A stretch of 20,931 nucleotides of DNA from Tritrichomonas foetus (taxonomy: Eukaryota > Parabasalia > Tritrichomonadida > Tritrichomonadidae): NCBI GenBank assembly GCA_001839685.1, contig MLAK01001325.1, forward strand, positions 1-20,931, given 5' to 3'. Positions 1-7,619 of the stretch are shown piece after piece. A program made the translations under genes and the position numbers. The notes below the pieces were generated by a model, which searched no databases, was not told the origin of the DNA, and saw nothing but the letters and a program-made list of their open reading frames with translations. Each line of letters opens with the position of its first letter. Position 1 is the first letter of the stretch.

Positions 1-867
1 CACTTCTTACTATTACTAACTTGAGAAATAATATCTAAATAATATTTAATATTTACCTTTTTTTTATCTTATACCTAGAATAACAACAATCAAATATAAG
101 TATTTCGAAATAGTTTTGCGAAAGATATTATTTATTTCTGACAATCGAAAGAATATTAATCGGTTGAATCTGTGAGAAATTGTTGATAACTATAACAAGG
201 CACTATCTTCATTACATATATGATATTATTTTCCTATTTCTGCTAAATGGCGTTATATTATCCATCAATCATCTTTTCCAATTTCTGCTTTATTTTTAAA
301 ACCAATGCATAATGTGACATGTCGAATTATTTTCGATATATATGATATTTGACTAATATTTTTGTCTAATTTTCAAATATCGAATCTATAAAAAGATTGT
401 ATTTTATGATATTTCAATAATATAACTATTTTATAATGCAAATATCTTATAAATACAGATTTAAATTAGGAACATATAGATATTTAAACATCACTTGATT
501 GAAATACAAATAATTATATGAATCTGATATTTTTTTGGAAACTCTTAAGAGGGATATTGGAAATTAATGATCTTATTAACTAACTATAAACATTTATTCA
601 TTCTTTTATTAGGGTATATTACCCAGAGTGTGATCACCTCATTCCTATAAAGTTAAATTTATCTGAAATCAATTCAATAAATTTCTGATACATTTTTATA
701 TTTTGTTATCAAAAAGTTAAAATCAAAGAATTTGAGACTATTTAATATCGGAAAATGTTTCCCAACGATATTTGATAACCACCTCAATTTGGAAACTATC
801 AAAGAAAAAGTTTATAAGATATATAGAAAAATCGTATAATGTAAATGCGACCGTTTAATCCGATCAA
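1..867. other. AT-rich intergenic spacer upstream of the ABC transporter gene
   Basis: No supported gene lies here on either strand; all reading frames are short and of AT-rich low complexity. The only ordered sequence is a slightly GC-richer patch at about 611-640 with two adjacent small palindromes: GGGTA-TAT-TACCC (612-624) and GTGATCAC (630-637). I see no clear trichomonad initiator (TCA-Py-T/A) close to the downstream ATG. An in-frame TAA lies just before that ATG, so the downstream gene does not extend into this spacer. Confidence 0.6.
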
Positions 868-2718
868 ATGGCAAGGGGTGTTGATGATTCTTTGCTTCTC
901 AGAGAAGAAAATCAACAACAACAAAATGATCAAGGAAAAAATGAAAATAAACCAAAGACAAACTACTTAAAATTTATTCCAAGGATGTATTGGCTATTTT
1001 ATCGAAAACCCAAATATTTCCTTGTTTTGATTCCATCAATGATTCCTGGAACAACAAATATACTTTCAAATTATTGCATTGGAAAAGTAATTGATTCACT
1101 TGGAAGTGATAATACCGTATATGAAGTGAAAAAATATTCACTTTTATTATTTTTTTATGGTCTGCTTTCTGCACTGTGCTCATATATAAATTATATGGGA
1201 TGGATAACAATTGGATCCAGTATAGGGAATAAAATTCGTGCAATTTTATTCAAATCGTTAATGAACAATGATGTGGCATTTTTTGATACACATCAAATTG
1301 GCGAACTTCTTACTCTTTTAACAGATGATGCAAAAAGCGTTGAAACTACTTTTACTGAATCAAAAACTAGTCAACTTCGATTTTTTGGTATGTTTTTGTC
1401 TTCGATTTATGTTGCTTTTACAATTGATTGGGCTTTGGCATTTATAACATTTATTTCTATTATCTTTGCAAGCTCGTTAATGAAACTTTTGCGACAATTT
1501 GCTCTACGACATATGAATAAGCGACACGAATTGATGTCAAAGTCGGTTACAATTGCAGACGAAGCTCTTTCAAATACTCGTGTCGTGTTTTCATTCAATA
1601 GACAAGAAAAAGAAATCGAAAGATATGATGAAGTCATAAATGACGGTAGTTATCATGATAAACTATCAAGAATTTTTATTGGACTTGGCTTTTCGCTTTC
1701 CTATATCATAAACTGGTCAACTATTACATTCACTTTAGCTATTGGCTGTTACAGAATTGTGAAGGGCACCATAACACCAGGTTCATTATTTTCACTCTCA
1801 CGAGTTTCTTTTATGGGTGCAATTGGACTTCGAAACTTTTTGGGAACTTATCATGAAGAGCAAAAAGCAATTGATGCTTCTGAAAGAATTTTCAGAATTG
1901 CAGATACTCAACCACTAGAAAGAGCAACTCGGACTATTCCTGATTTCCAAGGACACATTCAATTCAAAAATGTGTGGTTTAAATATCCAACTCGAAATGC
2001 CTGGGTTTTAAAAGATGTTACTTTTGATATTCCTCCAGGTGAAATTGCTGCTTTTGTTGGTCATTCAGGAAGTGGTAAATCAACAATAGTTCAACTTTTA
2101 TTACGTTTTTATGATGTTAATGATGGTGAAATTTTGTTTGATGGAATACCAGCAACAGAGCTTGATCCAAGATGGATTCATCGTGTTGTTGGTGTTGTTC
2201 AACAAGATCCACAATTATTTGCAATTTCTGTAAAAGATAACATTCGATATTCTTCTTATGATGCATCAGATGAAGCAATCATCAGATCAGCTGAAATTGC
2301 ATTATGTGATAAATTCATTAGAAAGTTACCGAATGGATATGATCACAATGTTGGCGAAAAAGGTGGATCTTTAAGTGGTGGACAAAAACAGCGAATTGCA
2401 ATTGCACGTGCTGTTTTGAAAGATCCGACAGTTTTGATTACAGATGAAGCAACTTCAGCACTTGATTCAGAAAGTGAGAAAAAAGTTCAGCTCGCACTTG
2501 ATGAAGTAATGAGAGGAAGAACTTCATTGATTATTGCACATAGACTTGGAACAATTCGAGCAGCTAAAATGATATATGTTTTTGAATCCGGAAAACTTGT
2601 TGAAAGAGGAACACACGATGAATTATTGGAACTTCAAGGACACTACTATAACTTAGTGCTGAGACAATTAAATGGAATGACTACAACAACAAGTGAAGAG
2701 CAAATTGAGCGATTATAA
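868..2718 (+). CDS. ABCB-type (MDR/TAP-like) ABC half-transporter
   Basis: This 616-aa protein has one transmembrane domain followed by one nucleotide-binding domain, so it should work as a dimer that exports a substrate across a membrane using ATP. After a Gln/Asn-rich N-terminus (about 14-30), hydrophobic segments lie near residues 50-70, 90-112, 171-206 (probably two), 268-292 and 303-325. The ATPase domain is complete: Walker A GHSGSGKST (398-406), Q-loop Gln446 in VVQQDP, signature LSGGQKQR (502-509), Walker B ending in Asp526-Glu527 with the catalytic Glu present, D-loop SALD (530-533) and His558 of the H-loop. The size is normal for a half-transporter. An in-frame TAA about 12 nt upstream fixes the ATG. 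The stop codon overlaps a TAAA. There is no obvious mitochondrial-type presequence, and the substrate and membrane cannot be told from sequence. A decayed paralogue lies just downstream on the same strand. Confidence 0.95.
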   Translation: MARGVDDSLLLREENQQQQNDQGKNENKPKTNYLKFIPRMYWLFYRKPKYFLVLIPSMIPGTTNILSNYCIGKVIDSLGSDNTVYEVKKYSLLLFFYGLLSALCSYINYMGWITIGSSIGNKIRAILFKSLMNNDVAFFDTHQIGELLTLLTDDAKSVETTFTESKTSQLRFFGMFLSSIYVAFTIDWALAFITFISIIFASSLMKLLRQFALRHMNKRHELMSKSVTIADEALSNTRVVFSFNRQEKEIERYDEVINDGSYHDKLSRIFIGLGFSLSYIINWSTITFTLAIGCYRIVKGTITPGSLFSLSRVSFMGAIGLRNFLGTYHEEQKAIDASERIFRIADTQPLERATRTIPDFQGHIQFKNVWFKYPTRNAWVLKDVTFDIPPGEIAAFVGHSGSGKSTIVQLLLRFYDVNDGEILFDGIPATELDPRWIHRVVGVVQQDPQLFAISVKDNIRYSSYDASDEAIIRSAEIALCDKFIRKLPNGYDHNVGEKGGSLSGGQKQRIAIARAVLKDPTVLITDEATSALDSESEKKVQLALDEVMRGRTSLIIAHRLGTIRAAKMIYVFESGKLVERGTHDELLELQGHYYNLVLRQLNGMTTTTSEEQIERL

Positions 2719-2899
2719 ATTTGTAAATATTTATGAATTCTCAAAATTATCAGTTTTCTTTTCTTTTTAATTATACTAATATAGTTTATAATAACGAAAT
2801 ACCGCTTTAGTGTGGTCTTTACATTTATATTATTGCCTCTACTTAATTATATTATTTTTTATATACTCAGAACAAAGTCAATTTTATATGATTTAACGC

Positions 2900-3111
2900 A
2901 TGATAATCATAAATCTCATTGAAAATAGTAGTCTATTTAATGAAACATTTACGAAAATCGCTAGAAAATTATTAAAAGATTCAAAAGCAATAATTCTATT
3001 CGATGAGTTATCTGACATAGTGTACATTATTCTAGTTCAAAAAGAAAAAGAAGATGAATGAGATCAAACAAGTATTGGAATTAGTCAAAAAGTTATCTCA
3101 CTAAATAGAAC

Positions 3112-3142
<31 letters not shown>

Positions 3143-3240
3143 TGAATGAGATCAAACAAAATCTTTCTCCAAATAGAACAAATCAGGAGGAATTTGAGAA
3201 AAGTAATAATGGAAGTTGGAAAAGACTCCGAAGACAATGA
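2900..3240 (+). pseudogene. Decayed ABC-transporter nucleotide-binding-domain relic
   Basis: Conceptual reading gives the tail of an ABC ATPase in its usual order, but broken. IARKLLKDSK followed by IILFDE (about 2957-3007) matches the stretch after the signature through Walker B; the intact neighbour reads IARAVLKDP then LITDE. VQK (about 3035) and, past an in-frame TGA at 3059-3061, DQTSIGISQK (about 3062-3091) match the neighbour's VQ and GRTSLIIAHR, with the H-loop His replaced by Gln. After a 29-bp poly-A tract the frame shifts, and TNQEEFEK...GSWKRL...RQ, ending at TGA 3238-3240, matches the C-terminal THDELLE...YYNLVLRQ of the intact gene. The distance from IAR to the final RQ, about 91 codons, is close to the 86 in the neighbour. 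Signature and D-loop residues are degraded. The parent is most simply a tandem copy of an ABC half-transporter; the alignment was done by eye. Confidence 0.65.
3112..3140 (+). repeat. Poly-A tract (29 A) between perfect 21-bp direct repeats
   Basis: An uninterrupted run of 29 adenines. A 21-bp sequence beginning AAGATGAATGAGATC occurs perfectly before it (3051-3071) and again from its last two adenines (3139-3159). A second shared word, AAATAGAACAAA, precedes the run and recurs downstream of the second copy. This fits an imperfect local duplication around an expanding A-run inside the ABC relic. A short retroposed insert with a poly-A tail and target-site duplication would look similar. Confidence 0.9.
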
Positions 3241-3296
3241 CAAATAATAAATTAGTTTTTATGGGAAAAAAGCACATTAAATATTTACAATGGTGT

Positions 3297-3345
3297 GATA
3301 ATCATGATAATGATAATAACAACAACAATAAATGACAACAATACA
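3297..3345. repeat. Degenerate GATAAT / AAC trinucleotide microsatellite
   Basis: The stretch is built of repeated GATAAT and then AAC/AAT units (for example ATAATGATAATAACAACAAC). It lies in the 3' flank between the ABC relic and the end of the minus-strand coiled-coil gene. No function is apparent. Confidence 0.6.
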
Positions 3346-3395
3346 AACAATTTATTAATAAACAAAACATAGAAAAACACATGTATATATAAATA

Positions 3396-6083
3396 TCATG
3401 ATTTTTTCTGGCTAAGTTGCTTTGCGCCAGCATGTATGATGAATTTCAATAACAATTCATTAACATCTTCTAAAAGTTCAAGTTGCTCTGAAGATTTTTC
3501 AGTCTTCATTGGAATTGGAGATCCTCTTGCAATTAGACTAAGAATAAACTGAAACATATCAAGAAGATTTCTTAGTTCTCCATATAAAGTTGAAGCTGGA
3601 TAATTCATTTGAAAAGCTTGATCAACTTGACGAACATAATGAATTAACTGTGATCTTGCCCATGTATCTAAAGTTACTGCTGTTCTTCTTAGGCCTTCAA
3701 ACCATTGGCTAAATTTTGCCCAGTGAGTCATGACCATTTTTCGAGAAGCTTCAGATCTTTCGAATGATTGATCATTATCCAATGGGATATCTATCGAATA
3801 AAAATGAATATTCATTTCATCCATTGTAAATAATAATCCATCCATTGTAATATCACCACCAGAAATAATTCTTGCTTCACGATAAAACTCCATCATATCT
3901 TCAAAGCTTCCATTATATCCAAGACTTTGAAGAATCGACACAAAGATTTCTAAAACTATCGGTGTGTCAGCATCATCAGAATATTTACGTGATTGAAGCA
4001 TTAATTTTACAGCTGATCTTCTTTTTTCTCTTTCTTCAGAATAGAATTTTATAAACAATTGTAAAAATACAGCATAATCAATACTTCCATCTTCAACCAA
4101 AGCTTTGGCCTCATCTCCAACTAAAGAAGCAACAGGAGAAAATGCTCCAAGAACTCTATTCATTAAATCTGAGCAGATTTCAAAAGAAACTTTTATGATT
4201 TCTGGTTCCAAATTATGTATGACTGGCAAACCAAGTAAACCAAAACGCATTTCCAAGAAAAATGTAAGTTCATCAAGAGATAACTTTTCAAGGAGAAAAT
4301 CTTTGAATATTTTAATTTCCGCATTTGGATGATCTTGAATATCAGTCCATAATTTTTTACAAGCATGTAAGGCAGAACCAATTTTCTTATCATCCTTATA
4401 AAAGAAAAAAACTACAAATTCTGGTAATCTCATCAATGGTTTATTTGCACGATGATTCCATTTATCGTGCAAATATTTTGCTTGAAATATTTTCCTGACT
4501 TCAGAGAAAATATTAGTGCTTTCGAAATTTTCACTACTTGGAACTCTTCCACTAATTCCATAAGAGAAAAATGAAAGGAATCTTGGTTTGGAGTTTCCAA
4601 TACTAATTTCTCTTTTGGCTTGACTTCCATCAATTTGATTTAAAATATCTGCAATTGCAATTACTTTATCAACTTTTGATTCAATAATCCTTTCAGTTCT
4701 TCCAATATCTTTTTGTAAGAGTTGCATTTCATCTTCATCAATATTTTGATCAGAAATCATGACAGGTTTTCCAGTTGATCGTTCAATAAACTGACCCAAA
4801 ATATTTCCAACTTTACATAACTTTTGATGAACATTTACAAAAAGAGCCGAACCTTTTGCAGATTTCCGTTTCTTGGTTTTTCGAACTGGCGAATTTTCTA
4901 GACTTTTTTTTGAAAATATTGCTTCTGATAAAGATTTAGCCACTGATGATTGAACAGCATCTGGCTGTTGATTCATAGTTGGCGGATTATATTTCATTAT
5001 ATCATCAGTTGAACTTGAACTACTTACAACATCATTTGCTTCTTGCGCAGCTTCCAGATCAGCTTTTAAGATCTCGATTTGTCTTTGCATTTGAAGCGTT
5101 TTATTATTCGCTGCTTGAAGTTGTTGACGTAAGTCATCACAAATTCCTTCAACTTGTTTTTTGCTTTCCATCAAATCTTGAAATTGAATTTTCCATTTTG
5201 CGATTGCCAGTTGAAGTTGCTGATTTGATTCTTCTTTCTTGTCAGCTCTGGTGTTTGCCGTTTGAAGTTGATTTTTTAATTCTTCAAGTGTTAAATAAAC
5301 AGCATCACTTTGAAAGTCAAGGAAAACATGATGTAAAGCTTTAACATGTGATTCTAATTGTGCTTTCTGATCTAAAAATTGTTTCATATTTTCATCGAAT
5401 TCGTTCATTTTTGCTTCAAGCTTATCTTCAGCTGCTTTTATTTTATTTTGGCATTCTTGCTCAACATGTGCAATTCTAATTTTGCATTCTTCAATAGCTT
5501 TTACTTTATCTTCTTCAGCTTTTTCTGCCACATTTTTTAAATGCTCAATAATTTTAGAAGATTTATCTGCATCATCATCTAATATTTGAAAAACTTGTGC
5601 GTAAACACTTCTTGACTTTTCTAATAGTTTTCCTTGTCCTAGATTCAACACTCTAAATTGATTTACTAATTCATCAAGTAACATATCGTTAACTGCTTGC
5701 AATCTTTGAGCTAATTCAACGCCTTTATAGCCAGAAACCATTTCTATATTTTTTTCGAATTTAAAATCAAGACTTTTGATATCTTCACGTGTTGGTGATT
5801 TGTCACGTGCTGTAACTTCACTCGAGGCCCATGTTGAATCAGTGAGCTTTTTTGAATAGCTCCCATCAAGTTTTGAGATTCTCTCACTCATGGGCTGGCC
5901 ATTTAAGGCAGTACTAGGGCGCGGCGGTAAAACAGTTCGTCTAATTTTAATCGGCTGTGTATCAAATGGCAATTTTGGCGTCTCAATTTCCATGGCTGTT
6001 TTTGGACGTTTTTTCATTGGTTCGGCATGACTATCCCGTCCTTTTAAGGGAAGTGTAGCCATGACATCGAGTTGATGGTGCAT
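3396..6083 (-). CDS. Coiled-coil protein with weakly EF-hand-like C-terminal region, function unknown
   Basis: This 895-aa protein belongs to no family I recognise. The first 100 residues are basic, Pro/Ser/Thr-rich and probably disordered (RPKTAMEIETP, PPRPSTA, KSPTRED). A helical stretch at about 105-165 leads into a long heptad-like, Gln/Lys/Glu-rich coiled coil at about 178-350. A Ser-rich linker and a basic cluster RKTKKRKSAKG (401-411) follow. Residues 415-890 look globular and helical. Within them DGSIDYAVFLQLF (665-677) resembles the second half of an EF-hand loop plus exiting helix, and GGDITMDGLLFTM (742-754) is a second, more degenerate match; neither has a full set of calcium ligands. 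The first ATG (6083) is used; a second at codon 8 is possible. The stop is TGA. A structural or cytoskeletal role is plausible for the coiled coil but is inference. The gene is convergent with the ABC gene and divergent from the ubiquitin-like gene. Confidence 0.9.
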   Translation of the reverse strand: MHHQLDVMATLPLKGRDSHAEPMKKRPKTAMEIETPKLPFDTQPIKIRRTVLPPRPSTALNGQPMSERISKLDGSYSKKLTDSTWASSEVTARDKSPTREDIKSLDFKFEKNIEMVSGYKGVELAQRLQAVNDMLLDELVNQFRVLNLGQGKLLEKSRSVYAQVFQILDDDADKSSKIIEHLKNVAEKAEEDKVKAIEECKIRIAHVEQECQNKIKAAEDKLEAKMNEFDENMKQFLDQKAQLESHVKALHHVFLDFQSDAVYLTLEELKNQLQTANTRADKKEESNQQLQLAIAKWKIQFQDLMESKKQVEGICDDLRQQLQAANNKTLQMQRQIEILKADLEAAQEANDVVSSSSSTDDIMKYNPPTMNQQPDAVQSSVAKSLSEAIFSKKSLENSPVRKTKKRKSAKGSALFVNVHQKLCKVGNILGQFIERSTGKPVMISDQNIDEDEMQLLQKDIGRTERIIESKVDKVIAIADILNQIDGSQAKREISIGNSKPRFLSFFSYGISGRVPSSENFESTNIFSEVRKIFQAKYLHDKWNHRANKPLMRLPEFVVFFFYKDDKKIGSALHACKKLWTDIQDHPNAEIKIFKDFLLEKLSLDELTFFLEMRFGLLGLPVIHNLEPEIIKVSFEICSDLMNRVLGAFSPVASLVGDEAKALVEDGSIDYAVFLQLFIKFYSEEREKRRSAVKLMLQSRKYSDDADTPIVLEIFVSILQSLGYNGSFEDMMEFYREARIISGGDITMDGLLFTMDEMNIHFYSIDIPLDNDQSFERSEASRKMVMTHWAKFSQWFEGLRRTAVTLDTWARSQLIHYVRQVDQAFQMNYPASTLYGELRNLLDMFQFILSLIARGSPIPMKTEKSSEQLELLEDVNELLLKFIIHAGAKQLSQKKS

Positions 6084-6131
6084 ATGTCGGTTTTAATTTT
6101 TTTTTTTCTATGGATAAACCATTTAAATATT

Positions 6132-6140
6132 TATGAATGA
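6132..6140 (-). promoter_or_regulatory. Candidate initiator (Inr) for the 895-aa coiled-coil gene
   Basis: The minus strand reads TCATTCATA, which contains two overlapping matches to the trichomonad Inr consensus TCA-Py-(T/A), about 50 nt upstream of the ATG. The motif is short and common in AT-rich DNA, so this rests on position only. Confidence 0.25.
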
Positions 6141-6308
6141 GAAATAAACGTTATAATAGGTACAAATTTTCTAAAAATTGATATGAGGATTGAGTAAAAT
6201 CAAAAGTTGATCTACAAGGTTATTTGCTATGGTCAATAACAATCAATGGTTATCGTATTTAAGAAATATTTTTTAGAACATATTTGGTCTATAGAATTTT
6301 TCTGATGA

Positions 6309-6635
6309 GATGATAAAAGCTTGGGAAATAGAGGGATAATTTATATTCTTAATTTTTGTTTTCACTTTCATAGAAATATCACAATGACTTTTATGAAAGT
6401 GATCTTTTTAAATGAAATTCACAATTCATCTCAAGAAAAAGTGGATCAATTATTATTATTATTTCAAAATTTCAATAAAATTAAATAACTTTGTGATTTT
6501 TCAAAAAATATCACAACCATGTTTCATTTTCATACAATTTGATAAGACTTATATTCAAAAAGTTATCCAATGGTCATTTCAAATGAATTCACAAATCACT
6601 TCTCAGAATTTTATAATGATTCTTAAAATTCAAAT
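6309..6635 (+). pseudogene. Possible decayed protein-coding relic of unknown family
   Basis: One plus-strand frame reads protein-like sequence across this stretch, interrupted by stops. A 59-codon open part contains MKVIFLNEIHNSSQEKVDQ (from 6393) and ends at TAA 6486-6488. The same frame then gives LCDFSKNITTMFHFHTI, two adjacent stops (TGA TAA at about 6540-6545), and SYPMVISNEFTNHFSEFYND before another TAA. Residue composition looks more like protein than random AT-rich translation, but no family is recognised and the codon pattern alone does not prove it. An overlapping 79-aa ATG frame (6412-6651) is low-complexity and less convincing. Confidence 0.3.
6362..6402. repeat. 11-bp perfect inverted repeat with 19-nt loop
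   Basis: TCACTTTCATA at 6362-6372 is the exact reverse complement of TATGAAAGTGA at 6392-6402. It could form a hairpin or be a dyad binding site. It lies in the divergent promoter space and also overlaps the possible decayed ORF. Confidence 0.6.
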
Positions 6636-6848
6636 AATTCATATTCAATAATGTTTTATTGTTAACATCATTTATTCAATTGTCTTAATATTTCAACCAA
6701 TTTTCCAACGAAAATTCAATCATTATTATGAAAAAGATCATTATCAAATTTATTCTATTGATGTGTTTATCTTCAAAATAATCAGAACTTTTTAATGTTT
6801 CTGAGAATTTCTTAAAATTTGAGAACATATTCAAACTATTTTCAGCGA

Positions 6849-7430
6849 ATGGAGAACATTCGAGTCGGCATTGCTCAAGCAGCCCAATTGCCATCATTCA
6901 TCGAGATCCACAATAGTTCAACCATTCTCGATGCACTCGCGATTGCCGGCTTCAAAGAAGCACCCGGAACGGACCTCCTCGCAATCCATCGTGGCAGAAC
7001 ACTCAATTTATTCGTGTCACTTCACGCTCATGGTATCAAAAACAACGACCGCATCTTTATTCTCCAGAGAAGGCGCAAAGACGGATCAAGGAAAAAGCAA
7101 TTCTTGGAATCTCTCAGTCAACGTGCCCCTTCTGTTATTGAGATCATGAACAGAAAACGAATGAAACTCAACACCGAAAAGAAAGCAGAGTACTATCGTA
7201 TCCTCGATCTTATGTACAACTCATGGGAAAACTACAAAACTTTTCCAAAAATGCTTGAAGACCTACTAAAAGGACAAGAAATGCATCACACAAATAATAG
7301 CAGTAACACAAAACAGATCGGAACAAATTTAGACTTCATGTCTGAAATTTCTGAAGAACCTCTCCCAAGTTTGGGATTTGTTCAATCAAATGGAAGAAAT
7401 GTTAGTACTTGCGGAATCGCGAACGATTGA
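6849..7430 (+). CDS. Small protein with ubiquitin-like N-terminal domain
   Basis: This 193-aa protein starts at the only plausible ATG; the frame is open a little further upstream but has no ATG there. Residues 1-75 have the pattern of a beta-grasp (ubiquitin-like) fold: strand IRVGIAQ, a second strand FIEIHN, a helix TILDALAIAGF, a GRTL turn-strand (about 50-53), and GIKNNDRIFIL (about 62-72), the equivalent of the 'Y-N-I-Q-K-E-S-T-L-H-L-V-L' end of ubiquitin. There is no terminal Gly-Gly, so it is not a conjugated modifier. A basic patch RRRKDGSRKK (74-83) and a helical segment with WENYKTFPKMLEDLLKG (about 126-142) follow, then a polar tail. The coding sequence is GC-richer than its flanks. 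The fold call is by eye. The frame remains open for 62 codons beyond the TGA (see the extension entry). It diverges from the 895-aa gene. Confidence 0.75.
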   Translation: MENIRVGIAQAAQLPSFIEIHNSSTILDALAIAGFKEAPGTDLLAIHRGRTLNLFVSLHAHGIKNNDRIFILQRRRKDGSRKKQFLESLSQRAPSVIEIMNRKRMKLNTEKKAEYYRILDLMYNSWENYKTFPKMLEDLLKGQEMHHTNNSSNTKQIGTNLDFMSEISEEPLPSLGFVQSNGRNVSTCGIAND

Positions 7431-7619
7431 GTTCACCGAAATTTTATATGTTCTTATCATGAGGATTTAAAATGTGAATTTTCCATTTTTCTTATTTTTT
7501 TTTTCTCATCTTTTGATGATTTAACTTTTTTATCAAATTTTAGTCATTGGTATCAACCACCATGGCGTGCTGATTCAGATGGTCTTCATATTAATAACCA
7601 CACCTCAAGGGACAAATGA
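7431..7619 (+). other. In-frame open extension downstream of the ubiquitin-like gene's TGA
   Basis: After the TGA at 7428-7430 the same frame stays open for 62 codons to a second TGA at 7617-7619. The first half is T-rich (a Phe-rich stretch from a poly-T), but the end reads SHWYQPPWRADSDGLHINNH, which looks like real protein and sits in a GC-richer patch (about 7542-7616). It could be a lost C-terminus cut off by a recent TGA, stop readthrough, or an exon remnant. No trichomonad-type intron boundary (GTAYGT...ACTAACACACAG) is visible. A second, overlapping frame across the same patch is also open, which weakens the case. Confidence 0.3.

Larger units (their letters stand above)
6084..6848. 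other. Divergent intergenic region (bidirectional promoter space)
   Basis: This 765-bp spacer separates two diverging genes and must hold both promoters. On the minus strand TCATTCATA (6132-6140) fits the trichomonad initiator consensus TCA-Py-(T/A), about 50 nt before the ATG at 6083. An 11-bp inverted repeat TCACTTTCATA/TATGAAAGTGA with a 19-nt loop lies at 6362-6402. Short words such as AAATATCACAA recur at about 6374 and 6509, hinting at an old duplication. The middle part may contain a decayed ORF, listed separately. Confidence 0.5.

Noticed and set aside
6412..6651. 79-aa ATG-initiated ORF on the plus strand
   Set aside because: Low-complexity Ile/Lys/Phe/Tyr translation typical of AT-rich spacer; another frame across the same DNA looks more protein-like, and neither has a recognised relative.
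7471..7543. Intron joining the ubiquitin-like gene to the WYQPPW stretch (T-rich run ending TTTTAG)
   Set aside because: No GTAYGT-type donor and no ACTAACACACAG-type acceptor as described for trichomonad introns; the frame reads straight through anyway.
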